Origin: Kerstersia similis
GTDB taxonomy: Bacteria > Pseudomonadota > Gammaproteobacteria > Burkholderiales > Burkholderiaceae_B
Reading direction: 5' to 3'
NCBI RefSeq assembly: GCF_965139615.1
Contig: NZ_CBCSIQ010000018.1
Coordinates: forward strand, 26,817 to 90,816
DNA length: 64,000 nt
The translations under genes and the position numbers were made by a program. This document shows, in pieces, positions 7,853-16,149 of this stretch. The notes under the pieces are model-generated. The model saw nothing but the letters and a program-made list of their open reading frames with translations. It did no database searches and was not told where the DNA came from. How positions within the stretch are numbered: position 1 is the first letter of the stretch; each line of letters starts with the position of its first letter.

Positions 7853-9769
7853 TTGAATCAAAAAGCCAACTTCCTGGCCGCCACGGCCCAGGTCGATGCG
7901 GCTGCCATCGCGCCGCTGCCCCAATCCCGCAAGATCTACCAGACTGGCTCACGGCCTGACATCCGCGTGCCTTTTCGGGAAATCACCCAGGAACGTACCC
8001 CGACGCTGTTCGGCGGCGAGGAAAACCCGCCGTTGACGGTGTACGACACCAGCGGCCCCTATACCGACCCTGATGCGCAGATCGACATCCGCCAAGGCCT
8101 GCCCGCCTTGCGCGCCGGCTGGATTGCCGAACGCGGCGATACCGAACAGCTAGACGGGCCCGGCAGCGCCTACGGCCAAGAACGCCTGCGCGACCCCAAG
8201 CTGGCGTCCATGCGTTTCGGCCTGCAGCGTCCGCCCCGGCGAGCCCTGGCAGGCGCCAATGTCACGCAGATGCACTATGCGCGGCGCGGCATTGTCACGC
8301 CGGAAATGGAATTTGCGGCCATTCGCGAAAACCTGCGGCGTGAACAAACCATCGAAACCCTGCGCGCCAGCGGGCCGGAAGGCGAAAAAATGGCGCGCCG
8401 CCTGCTGCGCCAGCACCCTGGCCAGAGCTTTGGCGCCAGCATTCCGGCCAGCATCACGCCGGAATTCGTCCGTGACGAAATCGCCCGAGGCCGCGCCATC
8501 CTGCCGGTCAACATCAATCACCCCGAAATTGAACCGATGCTCATCGGCCGCAATTTCCTGGTGAAGATCAACGCCAATATCGGCAATTCGGCAGTCAGTT
8601 CCGGCATCAGCGAGGAGGTCGAAAAAATGACCTGGGCCATTCGCTGGGGCGCGGATACCGTCATGGACTTGTCCACCGGCAAGAACATCCACGAAACTCG
8701 CGAATGGATCATCCGCAATTCGCCCGTACCCATCGGCACCGTGCCCATCTACCAGGCGCTGGAGAAGGTCAACGGCAAGGCGGAAGACCTGACCTGGGAA
8801 ATCTTCCGCGACACGCTGATCGAACAGGCAGAACAGGGCGTGGATTACTTCACCATCCACGCCGGCGTGCGGCTGCCCTTCATTCCGCTGACGGCCGACC
8901 GCATGACCGGCATCGTCTCGCGCGGCGGCTCCATCATGGCCAAATGGTGTCTGGCGCACCACAAGGAAAGCTTCCTCTACACGCACTTCGAAGACATCTG
9001 CGACATCATGAAGGCCTATGACGTCAGCTTCTCGCTGGGCGACGGCCTGCGGCCCGGCTCCGCCTACGATGCCAACGACGAAGCCCAGTTCGCGGAACTG
9101 AAAACGCTGGGCGAACTGACGCAGATCGCCTGGAAGCATGACGTTCAGGTGATGATCGAAGGCCCGGGCCACGTGCCCATGCAGATGATCCGTGAAAACA
9201 TGGAGCTGCAGCTGGAGCACTGTCATGAAGCGCCGTTCTATACCCTGGGGCCGCTGACCACGGACATCGCGCCGGGCTACGACCACATCACCTCGGGCAT
9301 CGGTGCGGCGCTGATCGGCTGGTATGGCACGGCCATGCTGTGTTATGTCACGCCCAAGGAGCACCTGGGCCTGCCCAACAAGAAGGACGTCAAGGACGGC
9401 ATCATCACCTACAAGATCGCCGCCCATGCCGCCGACCTCGCCAAGGGCCATCCCGGCGCCGCCATCCGCGACAACGCGCTCTCCAAGGCGCGCTTCGAAT
9501 TCCGCTGGGAGGACCAGTTCAACCTGGGCCTGGACCCGGATACGGCGCGGGAATTCCATGATGAAACCTTGCCCAAGGATTCCATGAAGGTGGCGCACTT
9601 CTGCTCCATGTGCGGGCCGCACTTCTGCAGCATGAAGATCACCCAGGATGTGCGCGAATATGCGCAACGCCAGGGACTCGAAGCCGGCAAGGAGGCGCTG
9701 GCGGCCGGCATGCAGGAAAAAGCGGTGGAGTTCCGTGCGCGCGGCGCGGAAATCTATCAAACCGTTTGA
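7853..9769 (+). CDS. thiC: Phosphomethylpyrimidine synthase ThiC
   Basis: Radical-SAM-type enzyme converting aminoimidazole ribotide to HMP phosphate in thiamine synthesis. The start is placed at TTG 7853, eight bases after GGAG. The frame is open further upstream to an ATG at 7781, but that codon lies inside the riboswitch. The 638 residues carry the conserved N-terminal block SRKIYQTGSRPDIRVPFREI and the C-terminal 4Fe-4S ligands C584-x2-C587-x4-C592 within CSMCGPHFCSMK. Expression should be repressed by thiamine pyrophosphate through the upstream riboswitch. The gene is separated from thiG and thiD by yaeQ. Confidence 0.96.
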   Translation: MNQKANFLAATAQVDAAAIAPLPQSRKIYQTGSRPDIRVPFREITQERTPTLFGGEENPPLTVYDTSGPYTDPDAQIDIRQGLPALRAGWIAERGDTEQLDGPGSAYGQERLRDPKLASMRFGLQRPPRRALAGANVTQMHYARRGIVTPEMEFAAIRENLRREQTIETLRASGPEGEKMARRLLRQHPGQSFGASIPASITPEFVRDEIARGRAILPVNINHPEIEPMLIGRNFLVKINANIGNSAVSSGISEEVEKMTWAIRWGADTVMDLSTGKNIHETREWIIRNSPVPIGTVPIYQALEKVNGKAEDLTWEIFRDTLIEQAEQGVDYFTIHAGVRLPFIPLTADRMTGIVSRGGSIMAKWCLAHHKESFLYTHFEDICDIMKAYDVSFSLGDGLRPGSAYDANDEAQFAELKTLGELTQIAWKHDVQVMIEGPGHVPMQMIRENMELQLEHCHEAPFYTLGPLTTDIAPGYDHITSGIGAALIGWYGTAMLCYVTPKEHLGLPNKKDVKDGIITYKIAAHAADLAKGHPGAAIRDNALSKARFEFRWEDQFNLGLDPDTAREFHDETLPKDSMKVAHFCSMCGPHFCSMKITQDVREYAQRQGLEAGKEALAAGMQEKAVEFRARGAEIYQTV

Positions 9770-9812
9770 TCCTTGCCCCCGGGCTGCCGCCATGCAGGCC
9801 TTGCCGGGCCCC

Positions 9813-9855
9813 CGCCGTACCACGCTTGCTGCAATGCAGCGAGCGTGGTACGGCG
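9813..9855. repeat. 20-bp near-perfect hairpin between thiC and yaeQ
   Basis: CGCCGTACCACGCT pairs perfectly with AGCGTGGTACGGCG. Inside, GCTGC-AAT-GCAGC continues the stem after one T-G wobble, giving about 20 bp closed by a 3-base loop. No U-tract flanks it on either strand. It may be a thiC terminator of the U-less type or a transcript-end protector. Confidence 0.6.
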
Positions 9856-9935
9856 CCTGTGCCTACAATGCTCGTTTCACCGCAAGGCGTGCCGCCCGGC
9901 CCGCGCCGGTTTCCTTTTTCCACGCTGCATTCCCC

Positions 9936-10475
9936 ATGGCCCTGCCCGCAACCATTTATAAAACCGATCTGAACGTCGCCGACAATGACCGCGCCTACTA
10001 TGGCAGCCACTCGCTGACCCTGGCGCGGCATCCTTCCGAAACCGACGAACGCCTGATGGTCAGGCTCCTGGCCTATGCGCTGAATGCCGATGCCGATGAA
10101 AACCTGCGTTTCACCCGCGGCCTGAGCGAAGTCGATGAACCGGAACTCTGGCGCCTGGACCTGACCGGTGCGGTGCAGACCTGGATCGAAGTCGGCACGC
10201 CGGATGAACGCCGGATCCTCAAGGCCTGTGGCCGAGCCGACGAAGTCATTGTCTATGCCTATGGCCGCAATGCGCCACTATGGTGGAGCGGCGTGCGCAC
10301 CAAGCTGCGCAAGGCTGAAGGCAAACTGCGTGTCTATCTGCTGCCCGCCGATGCCACGGCCACACTGGCAGGGCTGGCGCGCCGCAATATGTCCCTCAAC
10401 ATCAATATCCAGGATGGCGCTGCCTGGATCTCCGCCGACACCGGCGAAGCCACGGTGGATATCACTCCCGCCTGA
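9936..10475 (+). CDS. yaeQ: YaeQ family protein
   Basis: A 179-residue protein of the YaeQ family, which has a PD-(D/E)XK nuclease-like fold; the biochemical function is not established. Family features visible are the opening MALPATIYKTDLNVADNDR, the segment RHPSETDERLMVRLLAYAL, EVDEPELWRLDLTG, and WIEVGTPDERRILKACGRAD. The start at 9936 is chosen because family members begin MAL-x-ATIYK; the frame stays open upstream without a matching N-terminus. It lies between thiC and thiG on the same strand but has no obvious link to thiamine synthesis. Confidence 0.9.
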   Translation: MALPATIYKTDLNVADNDRAYYGSHSLTLARHPSETDERLMVRLLAYALNADADENLRFTRGLSEVDEPELWRLDLTGAVQTWIEVGTPDERRILKACGRADEVIVYAYGRNAPLWWSGVRTKLRKAEGKLRVYLLPADATATLAGLARRNMSLNINIQDGAAWISADTGEATVDITPA

Positions 10476-10544
10476 GGCCTGGCGCGCGCCTTCCCCCCGC
10501 GTTCCCTCCCCTTTTCAACGACCCAACATACCCCCCTGACGATC

Positions 10545-11348
10545 ATGAGCGAACAACAAGACATCCTGCGCATCGGCGACCGTGAATTCAGCTCCCGCCT
10601 GCTGGTAGGCACAGGCAAGTACGCCGACTTCCAGCAGACCCGTGAGGCCATCGACGCCAGCGGCGCGCAGATCGTGACCTTGGCAATCCGCCGCATCAAC
10701 ATCGGCCAGGACCCTTCCGCTCCCAACCTGCTGGATTACCTGCCGCCGTCGCAATTCACGCTGCTGCCCAACACCGCCGGCTGTTATACCGCCGACGATG
10801 CCGTGCGCACGCTGCGCCTGGCGCGCGAATTGCTCGATGGCCATGACCTGGTCAAGCTCGAAGTATTGGGTGATGCCCAGAACCTGTTCCCGAACATGCC
10901 TGAAACCCTGAAGGCCGCCGAAACCCTGGTCAAGGATGGCTTCAAGGTCATGGTCTATTGTTCGGACGACCCCATCCAAGCCCGCATGCTCGAGGATATC
11001 GGCTGCGTCGCCATCATGCCCCTGGCGTCCCTCATCGGCTCGGGCATGGGCATCCTGAACCCCTGGAACCTGCGTCTCATCATCGACCAATCGCGCGTCC
11101 CGGTCATCGTCGATGCCGGCGTAGGCACGGCTTCGGACGCAACGGTTGCGATGGAACTGGGCTGCGACGCCGTCCTGATGAATACCGCCATTGCCGGTGC
11201 CCGCGAACCCGTGCGCATGGCACGCGCCATGCGCCTGGCTGTCGAAGCCGGCCGCGAAGCCTACCTGGCCGGCCGCATGCCGCGCAAGTTCTACAGCGCC
11301 GACCCCAGCTCGCCCACCGAGGGCCTGCTGACTCCGACCCGCAAGTGA
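10545..11348 (+). CDS. thiG: Thiazole synthase ThiG
   Basis: Forms the thiazole phosphate moiety of thiamine from deoxyxylulose 5-phosphate, dehydroglycine and ThiS thiocarboxylate. The 267-residue TIM-barrel protein shows the Schiff-base lysine in LVKLEVLGD and the phosphate-binding segments PLASLIGSGMGI and VDAGVGTASDA. thiD follows after 8 bases, so they form an operon. The sulfur carrier gene thiS, which commonly sits directly before thiG, is not found here: the 69 bases upstream are too short to hold it. Confidence 0.95.
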   Translation: MSEQQDILRIGDREFSSRLLVGTGKYADFQQTREAIDASGAQIVTLAIRRINIGQDPSAPNLLDYLPPSQFTLLPNTAGCYTADDAVRTLRLARELLDGHDLVKLEVLGDAQNLFPNMPETLKAAETLVKDGFKVMVYCSDDPIQARMLEDIGCVAIMPLASLIGSGMGILNPWNLRLIIDQSRVPVIVDAGVGTASDATVAMELGCDAVLMNTAIAGAREPVRMARAMRLAVEAGREAYLAGRMPRKFYSADPSSPTEGLLTPTRK

Positions 11349-11356
11349 GGTTGAAC

Positions 11357-12202
11357 ATGATCCGTACCGCCCCACCCGCCCGCCAGCCCGGCGCCGCGCC
11401 ACACACCCTGACCATTGCAGGGGTCGATCCATCCGGTGGCGCCGGCGTGCTGGCCGACGTCAAGGCCATGAGTGCGCTGGGTGCCTACGGCTGCGGCGTC
11501 ATCGCAGCGCTTACCGCGCAGAACACGCAAGGCGTCACAGGCATTCTGCCGATAGACCCGGCCTTCGTCGGCCAGCAGATCGACACCCTGTTTGATGATA
11601 TCCGCATCGACGCGGCCAAGATAGGCATGCTGGGCCAGCGCCGCGTCACCGAAATCGTGGCGGAAAAGCTGGCTGCGCGCCCCGTGCCGCATCTGGTGCT
11701 GGATCCCGTCATGGTCGCCAAAAGCGGCGACATGCTGCTGGAGACCGATGCGGTGGGTGCGCTGCGCGAAGCCCTGCTGCCGCTGGCCACCATCATCACC
11801 CCGAACCTGCCCGAAGCCGGTGTGTTGCTGGAACAAAGCGCAGTCGAAAACGTGCGCGACATGCGCCGCGTTGCCGAAAAGCTGCGCAATCTGATGGATA
11901 CCAGCAGCCATCGCTGGGTGCTGCTCAAGGGCGGCCATCTGCCAGGCGATGACACCGTGGATCTGCTGCATGATGGCGATGTCATGCTAGAACTGCCTGG
12001 CCGGCGCATTGCCACGCGCAATACGCACGGCACCGGTTGCACTCTGTCCGCCGCACTGGCCGCGCTGCTGCCGCAATCGGCGGATGTTCCCGAGGCGGCA
12101 CGGCGCGCCAAGGCCTATCTGATGACGGCACTGGAACAGGCTGACCGCCTTCATATCGGCAACGGCCAGGGCCCGGTCCACCATTTCCACGCCTGGTGGT
12201 AA
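11357..12202 (+). CDS. thiD: Hydroxymethylpyrimidine/phosphomethylpyrimidine kinase ThiD
   Basis: Ribokinase-fold kinase that converts HMP and HMP-P to HMP-PP. The 281 residues include the family signature TIAGVDPSGGAGVLADVKAM, LDPVMVAKSGD, and the C-terminal anion-hole motif NTHGTGCTLSAALAAL. A GAGG ribosome-binding site supports the ATG at 11357. No ThiE domain is fused, so the coupling enzyme must be encoded elsewhere. It is cotranscribed with thiG. Confidence 0.95.
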   Translation: MIRTAPPARQPGAAPHTLTIAGVDPSGGAGVLADVKAMSALGAYGCGVIAALTAQNTQGVTGILPIDPAFVGQQIDTLFDDIRIDAAKIGMLGQRRVTEIVAEKLAARPVPHLVLDPVMVAKSGDMLLETDAVGALREALLPLATIITPNLPEAGVLLEQSAVENVRDMRRVAEKLRNLMDTSSHRWVLLKGGHLPGDDTVDLLHDGDVMLELPGRRIATRNTHGTGCTLSAALAALLPQSADVPEAARRAKAYLMTALEQADRLHIGNGQGPVHHFHAWW

Positions 12203-12327
12203 ACCTGGCGGGCTGAAGGCGGCCCTCCCCATTGGCCCATCTCAACCGGTACAATCGGGAGGTCACTTACATTCCCCCGCACTGGCGCTGCATACGCCGC
12301 GCCGCCTGCATTGGACGCAATCACGCC

Positions 12328-13008
12328 ATGAACGCTGCAAACCTGCCTGCCCTCGAGCAAGCTCGCTTCAATATGATCGAACAGCAGATCCGTCCCTGGG
12401 TGCCGCTGGACGAAACCCTGTCGGACGCGCTCTACGCACTGCGCCGTGAACAGTTCGTGCCTGCCGCCCAGCGCGCGCTGGCCTTCTCCGACCTGGAAAT
12501 TCCGCTGATCATCGACGGCATCGACAGCAACCAGGCCATGCTGGCTCCCAAGATCGAAGCCCGCCTGGCCCTGGCCCTGGAACTCAAGCCCAGCGACTGT
12601 ATTCTCGAAATCGGCACCGGTTCCGGCTTCCAGGCCGCGTTACTGGGCCGTCTGGGCCAGCAAGTGCTGTCCGTCGAAATCGACCCGCGCCTGGCGGCCT
12701 TCGCCCAGCAGAATCTGCAGCAGAACCAGGTCAGCAACGTCAAGGTCGAAACCGGTGACGGTGGCTCCGGCTGGGGTTCCACCGAGTACGACGCCATCCT
12801 GCTGACCGGCTCCGTTCCGGTCGTGCCCGATGCCCTGAAGTATCAGCTGCGCATCGGCGGTCGTCTGGTGGCTGTCGTCGGCCAGCACCCGGTGATGACG
12901 GCCTGTCGTATCACACGCACCACTGCGGCGACGTTCGAAACCGAACCGCTGTTCGAAACCATCGTCAAGCCGCTGCGCGGCGCGACAGTTTCCAAGTTCA
13001 AGTTCTGA
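12328..13008 (+). CDS. pcm: Protein-L-isoaspartate O-methyltransferase family protein
   Basis: SAM-dependent methyltransferase of the PCMT family, 226 residues. The N-terminal helices contain ARFNMIEQQIRPW, and the SAM-binding glycine motif LEIGTGSGFQAALLG lies near residue 93. Members of this subfamily in Bordetella-like genomes are annotated as isoaspartyl repair enzymes, but direct repair activity cannot be judged from sequence. The start at 12328 fits the family N-terminus. It converges on rfaE2, with a GC-rich hairpin between them. Confidence 0.82.
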   Translation: MNAANLPALEQARFNMIEQQIRPWVPLDETLSDALYALRREQFVPAAQRALAFSDLEIPLIIDGIDSNQAMLAPKIEARLALALELKPSDCILEIGTGSGFQAALLGRLGQQVLSVEIDPRLAAFAQQNLQQNQVSNVKVETGDGGSGWGSTEYDAILLTGSVPVVPDALKYQLRIGGRLVAVVGQHPVMTACRITRTTAATFETEPLFETIVKPLRGATVSKFKF

Positions 13009-13016
13009 ACCAGAAC

Positions 13017-13038
13017 CCGGCGCACTTGCGTGCGCCGG
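13017..13038. terminator. Hairpin between convergent pcm and rfaE2
   Basis: Perfect 9-bp stem CCGGCGCAC / GTGCGCCGG with a TTGC tetraloop, 9 bases past the pcm stop. No U-tract on either side. Confidence 0.35.
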
Positions 13039-13093
13039 CAGGGCCGCGACAGAATCTGCGCCCGCCACAAGGTGACGGCGCGCAGGCACGCGT

Positions 13094-13591
13094 TCAATCC
13101 GTCTTGGCCGCCGCCATGATTTTCCGCACCAGCTTGGTGGTGGAACGGTCATGGGCAAAGGGAATGGCCACCGCCTTGCCACCCCAGCTGCGCACGGCCG
13201 CCGTTTCCGGCAACACTTCCATATCGTAGTCGCCACCCTTGACGATGATGTCCGGCCGCAAGGCTTCGATCAAGGCCTGCGGCGTGCTTTCCTCGAAGCA
13301 GGTCACGGCGTCCACGCTCGCCAGGGCGGCCAGCATCGCCATGCGATCTTCCTGGCTGTTCAAGGGACGTTCATCCCCTTTGCCCAGCATGCGTACCGAA
13401 GCATCGCTGTTGACTGCCACTAGCAGCGTCCGCCCCAATTGCGCCGCTTCATCGAGATAGCTCACATGCCCGCGGTGCAGAATGTCGAACACACCGTTGG
13501 TAAATACCAGCGGCCGGGGCAGACGCCCCAGGCGCACGGCCTCGATGCAGGCCTCGCGGGTCCAGATTTTCGTTTCAAAACGGATGGTCAT
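13094..13591 (-). CDS. rfaE2: D-glycero-beta-D-manno-heptose 1-phosphate adenylyltransferase
   Basis: Makes ADP-heptose from heptose 1-phosphate and ATP for the lipopolysaccharide inner core. The 165-residue protein is the stand-alone nucleotidyltransferase domain, equivalent to the C-terminal half of enterobacterial HldE; the kinase half must be a separate gene. The nucleotidyltransferase signature TNGVFDILHRGHVSYL with the HxGH motif is intact, followed by NSDASVRMLGKG and the C-terminal RSTTKLVRKI. It lies just downstream of ubiB on the same strand. Confidence 0.93.
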   Translation of the reverse strand: MTIRFETKIWTREACIEAVRLGRLPRPLVFTNGVFDILHRGHVSYLDEAAQLGRTLLVAVNSDASVRMLGKGDERPLNSQEDRMAMLAALASVDAVTCFEESTPQALIEALRPDIIVKGGDYDMEVLPETAAVRSWGGKAVAIPFAHDRSTTKLVRKIMAAAKTD

Positions 13592-13640
13592 GAATCCTTC
13601 CTGTTCGGTGCATCAGGCGCTGTGCAGCGGCAAATGCCCA

Positions 13641-15194
13641 TCAGCGGGTCAGTGCCCAGAGCCCTACGACCAACGCGACGGCCAGCACTCCGATCAACAC
13701 TGCCAGCAGACGATTGCCGGTTTCCCTGGCCTTGCGCAAGCGTTGGGTTTCTTCCAACAGCGCAGGCATGTGATCCGGACGCGCCAGATTCTCATGCACC
13801 AGACGTGGCAACTCAGGCAAGGTCTGTGCCCAACGCCCGGCTTCCTGCTGCAATTTCTCTTTCAGGCCGCGCCAACCCATACGGCGATGCATCCAGCGTT
13901 CCAGATAGGGCTTGGCGGTTTTCCAAAGATCCAGGCCGGGATCCAGTTCGCGTCCCATGCCTTCGACATTGAGCAAGGTCTTTTGCAACAACACGAGCTG
14001 CGGCTGCACTTCCATATTGAAACGACGCGAGGTCTGGAACAGTCGCAGCAGCACCTGACCCAGCGAAATCTCTGCCAGCGGGCGGTCGAAATGCGGCTCG
14101 CACACGGCCCGCACAGCGCCTTCCAGCTCTTCTTCGCGCGTATCCGCAGGCACCCAGCCGGATTCGATATGCAACTTGGCCACCTGACGGTAATCCCGCT
14201 GGAAGAACGCCAGGAAATTGAGCGCCAGATAGTTTTTGTCGAAATCCGACAAGGAACCGACGATTCCGAAATCCAGCGCGATATAACGGCCCAGCGTCTC
14301 GGGTTGATCCGACACGTAGATATTGCCCGGATGCATGTCAGCATGGAAAAAACCGTCATCGAAGACCTGGGCAAAGAAAATCTCCACCCCGGTACGCGCC
14401 AGGGTCGGCAAATCCACACCGGCCGCCCGCAAGGCTTCGACCTTGCTGACCTGGATCCCGCGCATCCGCTCCATGGTGAACACCGTGGACGAGGTGTAAT
14501 CCCAGAACACTTCCGGCACGATCAGCTGGCTGGCACGCACGCTATCGACCGAAAAGTTGCGGCGCAACTGACTGCAATTGGACGCTTCGCGCAGCAGATC
14601 CAATTCATCATGCAGGTATTTATCGAACTCGCCCACCACTTCGCGCGCCTTCAGGCGGCGCGCATCGGCAGACAACCGTTCGAGCAAGGTCGCCAGGCGG
14701 CGCATCAGCCCCAGGTCCTGGTCGATGATCTTGCGCATGCCCGGCCGCAGCACCTTCACTGCAACCTCCCGGCCATTGTGCAAGACGGCGAAGTGCACCT
14801 GTGCCACCGAGGCCGATGCCACCGGCGTCATCTCGAACTCGGCAAACAGTTGCGCCGGCGGGGCGCCCAGCGCCTTTTCAATGGTGGCGACCGCCTGCGC
14901 CGAAGGGAACGGCGGCACATTGTCCTGCAGTCGCGCCAATTCCTCGGCGAAATCCGGCGCGATCAAATCGCGGCGGGTGGACAGCACCTGCCCGAATTTG
15001 ACGAAAATCGGCCCCAGCGACTCCAGGGCCAGACGCAGGCGCACAGCTCTGGGCTGGCGCGGAGGACGGCCGAAACGGACACAGCGCAAAGCCACCCTGG
15101 CCCAGCGGAACTGCAGGCCGGACAATACGATTTCATCGAGCCGGTAACGCAGGCAGACAAACAGGATACGCCACAGGCGGAACATCGAATTCAC
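13641..15194 (-). CDS. ubiB: Ubiquinone biosynthesis protein UbiB (ADCK/ABC1 atypical kinase)
   Basis: Membrane-anchored atypical kinase/ATPase required for aerobic ubiquinone synthesis. In 517 residues the family signatures are present: the KxGQ motif in PIFVKFGQVLSTRRDLIAP, the Ala-rich loop ASASVAQVHFA in place of a glycine loop, and the metal-binding HADMHPGN. The C-terminus holds one or two hydrophobic helices (LLAVLIGVLAVALVVGLWAL), the usual membrane anchor. The start codon overlaps the stop of ubiJ by 4 bases, giving a coupled ubiJ-ubiB pair. Confidence 0.95.
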   Translation of the reverse strand: MNSMFRLWRILFVCLRYRLDEIVLSGLQFRWARVALRCVRFGRPPRQPRAVRLRLALESLGPIFVKFGQVLSTRRDLIAPDFAEELARLQDNVPPFPSAQAVATIEKALGAPPAQLFAEFEMTPVASASVAQVHFAVLHNGREVAVKVLRPGMRKIIDQDLGLMRRLATLLERLSADARRLKAREVVGEFDKYLHDELDLLREASNCSQLRRNFSVDSVRASQLIVPEVFWDYTSSTVFTMERMRGIQVSKVEALRAAGVDLPTLARTGVEIFFAQVFDDGFFHADMHPGNIYVSDQPETLGRYIALDFGIVGSLSDFDKNYLALNFLAFFQRDYRQVAKLHIESGWVPADTREEELEGAVRAVCEPHFDRPLAEISLGQVLLRLFQTSRRFNMEVQPQLVLLQKTLLNVEGMGRELDPGLDLWKTAKPYLERWMHRRMGWRGLKEKLQQEAGRWAQTLPELPRLVHENLARPDHMPALLEETQRLRKARETGNRLLAVLIGVLAVALVVGLWALTR

Positions 15195-15838
15195 AGACTG
15201 CCCCTCCGGCCAACGGTAGCTTCCAGACGCGCCAAACGGCGCTGCAATGCCTCAACCCGGGTGCAGGCACCGTCGAGCTGCTGCTCCACCTGCATGCGAT
15301 CGAGCTGCCACTGCCGCCACTGCGAGGCGCCCAGCACGGTCTCGGTTTCTTCCGACAGGTACTCGGCCGTATTGCCGGCCAGGCGTTGCAGGAAATCGCG
15401 CAAGCCGCGCCGCAACTGACGCGCGCCAGCCACAATGCGCACCGCCGGCACATCGCCGACCCAGCGCGAGAGCGTATCTTCCGCATCCCAGCGCAGCCCC
15501 CGGGCCAATTCCGCCAAGGTCTGCGCCAGGCCGGCCTCGCCAGAAATATGCATGATTTCCGCAAGCGGCGGCTGGCTGACACCAGGCCGCGGCAGCGCCA
15601 GACGCTCCAAGGGCAAGGTCAGAATGACGTCCGACGAGGTGCCGTCTTCATCTTCAAGAAACTCCAGACAGGCATCCGGCGCCACCAGGAACACGGCACG
15701 CATGCCCCCGGCCACCAGGGTAATCCGCTTGCCGCTATGGCGCGCCAATTTTTCCCGAGCCCAAGGCTCCTGCGCTGTCAGCGCGTTGAACGCCCTGACA
15801 GCCAAATCGACAGGATGAGGCAAGAATGCTGGCAACAT
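15191..15838 (-). CDS. ubiJ: Ubiquinone biosynthesis accessory factor UbiJ
   Basis: SCP2-domain lipid-binding protein that helps assemble the soluble Ubi complex acting on late ubiquinone intermediates. The 215 residues comprise an N-terminal SCP2-like domain (about residues 10-110, including the PLERLALPRP region) and a C-terminal segment predicted to be coiled coil (QWQLDRMQVEQQLDGACTRV). Sequence identity alone would be weak, but the position directly before ubiB and near ubiE is diagnostic. Confidence 0.88.
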   Translation of the reverse strand: MLPAFLPHPVDLAVRAFNALTAQEPWAREKLARHSGKRITLVAGGMRAVFLVAPDACLEFLEDEDGTSSDVILTLPLERLALPRPGVSQPPLAEIMHISGEAGLAQTLAELARGLRWDAEDTLSRWVGDVPAVRIVAGARQLRRGLRDFLQRLAGNTAEYLSEETETVLGASQWRQWQLDRMQVEQQLDGACTRVEALQRRLARLEATVGRRGSL

Positions 15839-16149
15839 GAAGGCAATCCTGGGCTGCCGCCCGAATGAGTCTTGAATATCTTGGGTACAGCAAGCAGTTT
15901 AACGGCTTTGGCTGCGCAGCACATGCCTGGACGGAGCCCCATGCCCTGCGCCGCCGCATCCCGGCCACGACCGCACACGCCGGCCCGGGCTCGCGCAGCA
16001 AAAAGCCCTGGCGGGGAAACTCCCCGGCCAGGGCCTGGAATACATCAAACCGCACACCGGCAAAGGTGGCCTGTCCGAACCACAAGGCATCGGGCCGGCC
16101 CTGCGCATGCTGCCATTCTGGCAAGCGCTCAGGGCCGTGCCATGCCCGA
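15839..16149. other. Intergenic region between ubiJ and the Tim44-like gene
   Basis: This 311-base gap holds a strong intrinsic terminator on the minus strand (16000-16034) and presumably the ubiJ promoter. An open frame on the minus strand (from a TTG at 16124 into ubiJ) crosses the terminator hairpin and has no convincing start, so no gene is called. Confidence 0.6.
16000..16034 (-). terminator. Rho-independent terminator downstream of the Tim44-like gene
   Basis: On the minus strand GCCCTGGCCGGGGA pairs with TCCCCGCCAGGGC across a GTT loop with one bulge, followed directly by TTTTT. It lies about 115 bases beyond the stop of the Tim44-like gene and separates it from ubiJ. Confidence 0.8.

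Noticed and set aside
15735..16124. Minus-strand open frame between the Tim44-like gene and ubiJ
   Set aside because: It begins at TTG, runs through an intrinsic terminator hairpin and overlaps the start of ubiJ. No family resemblance was seen.
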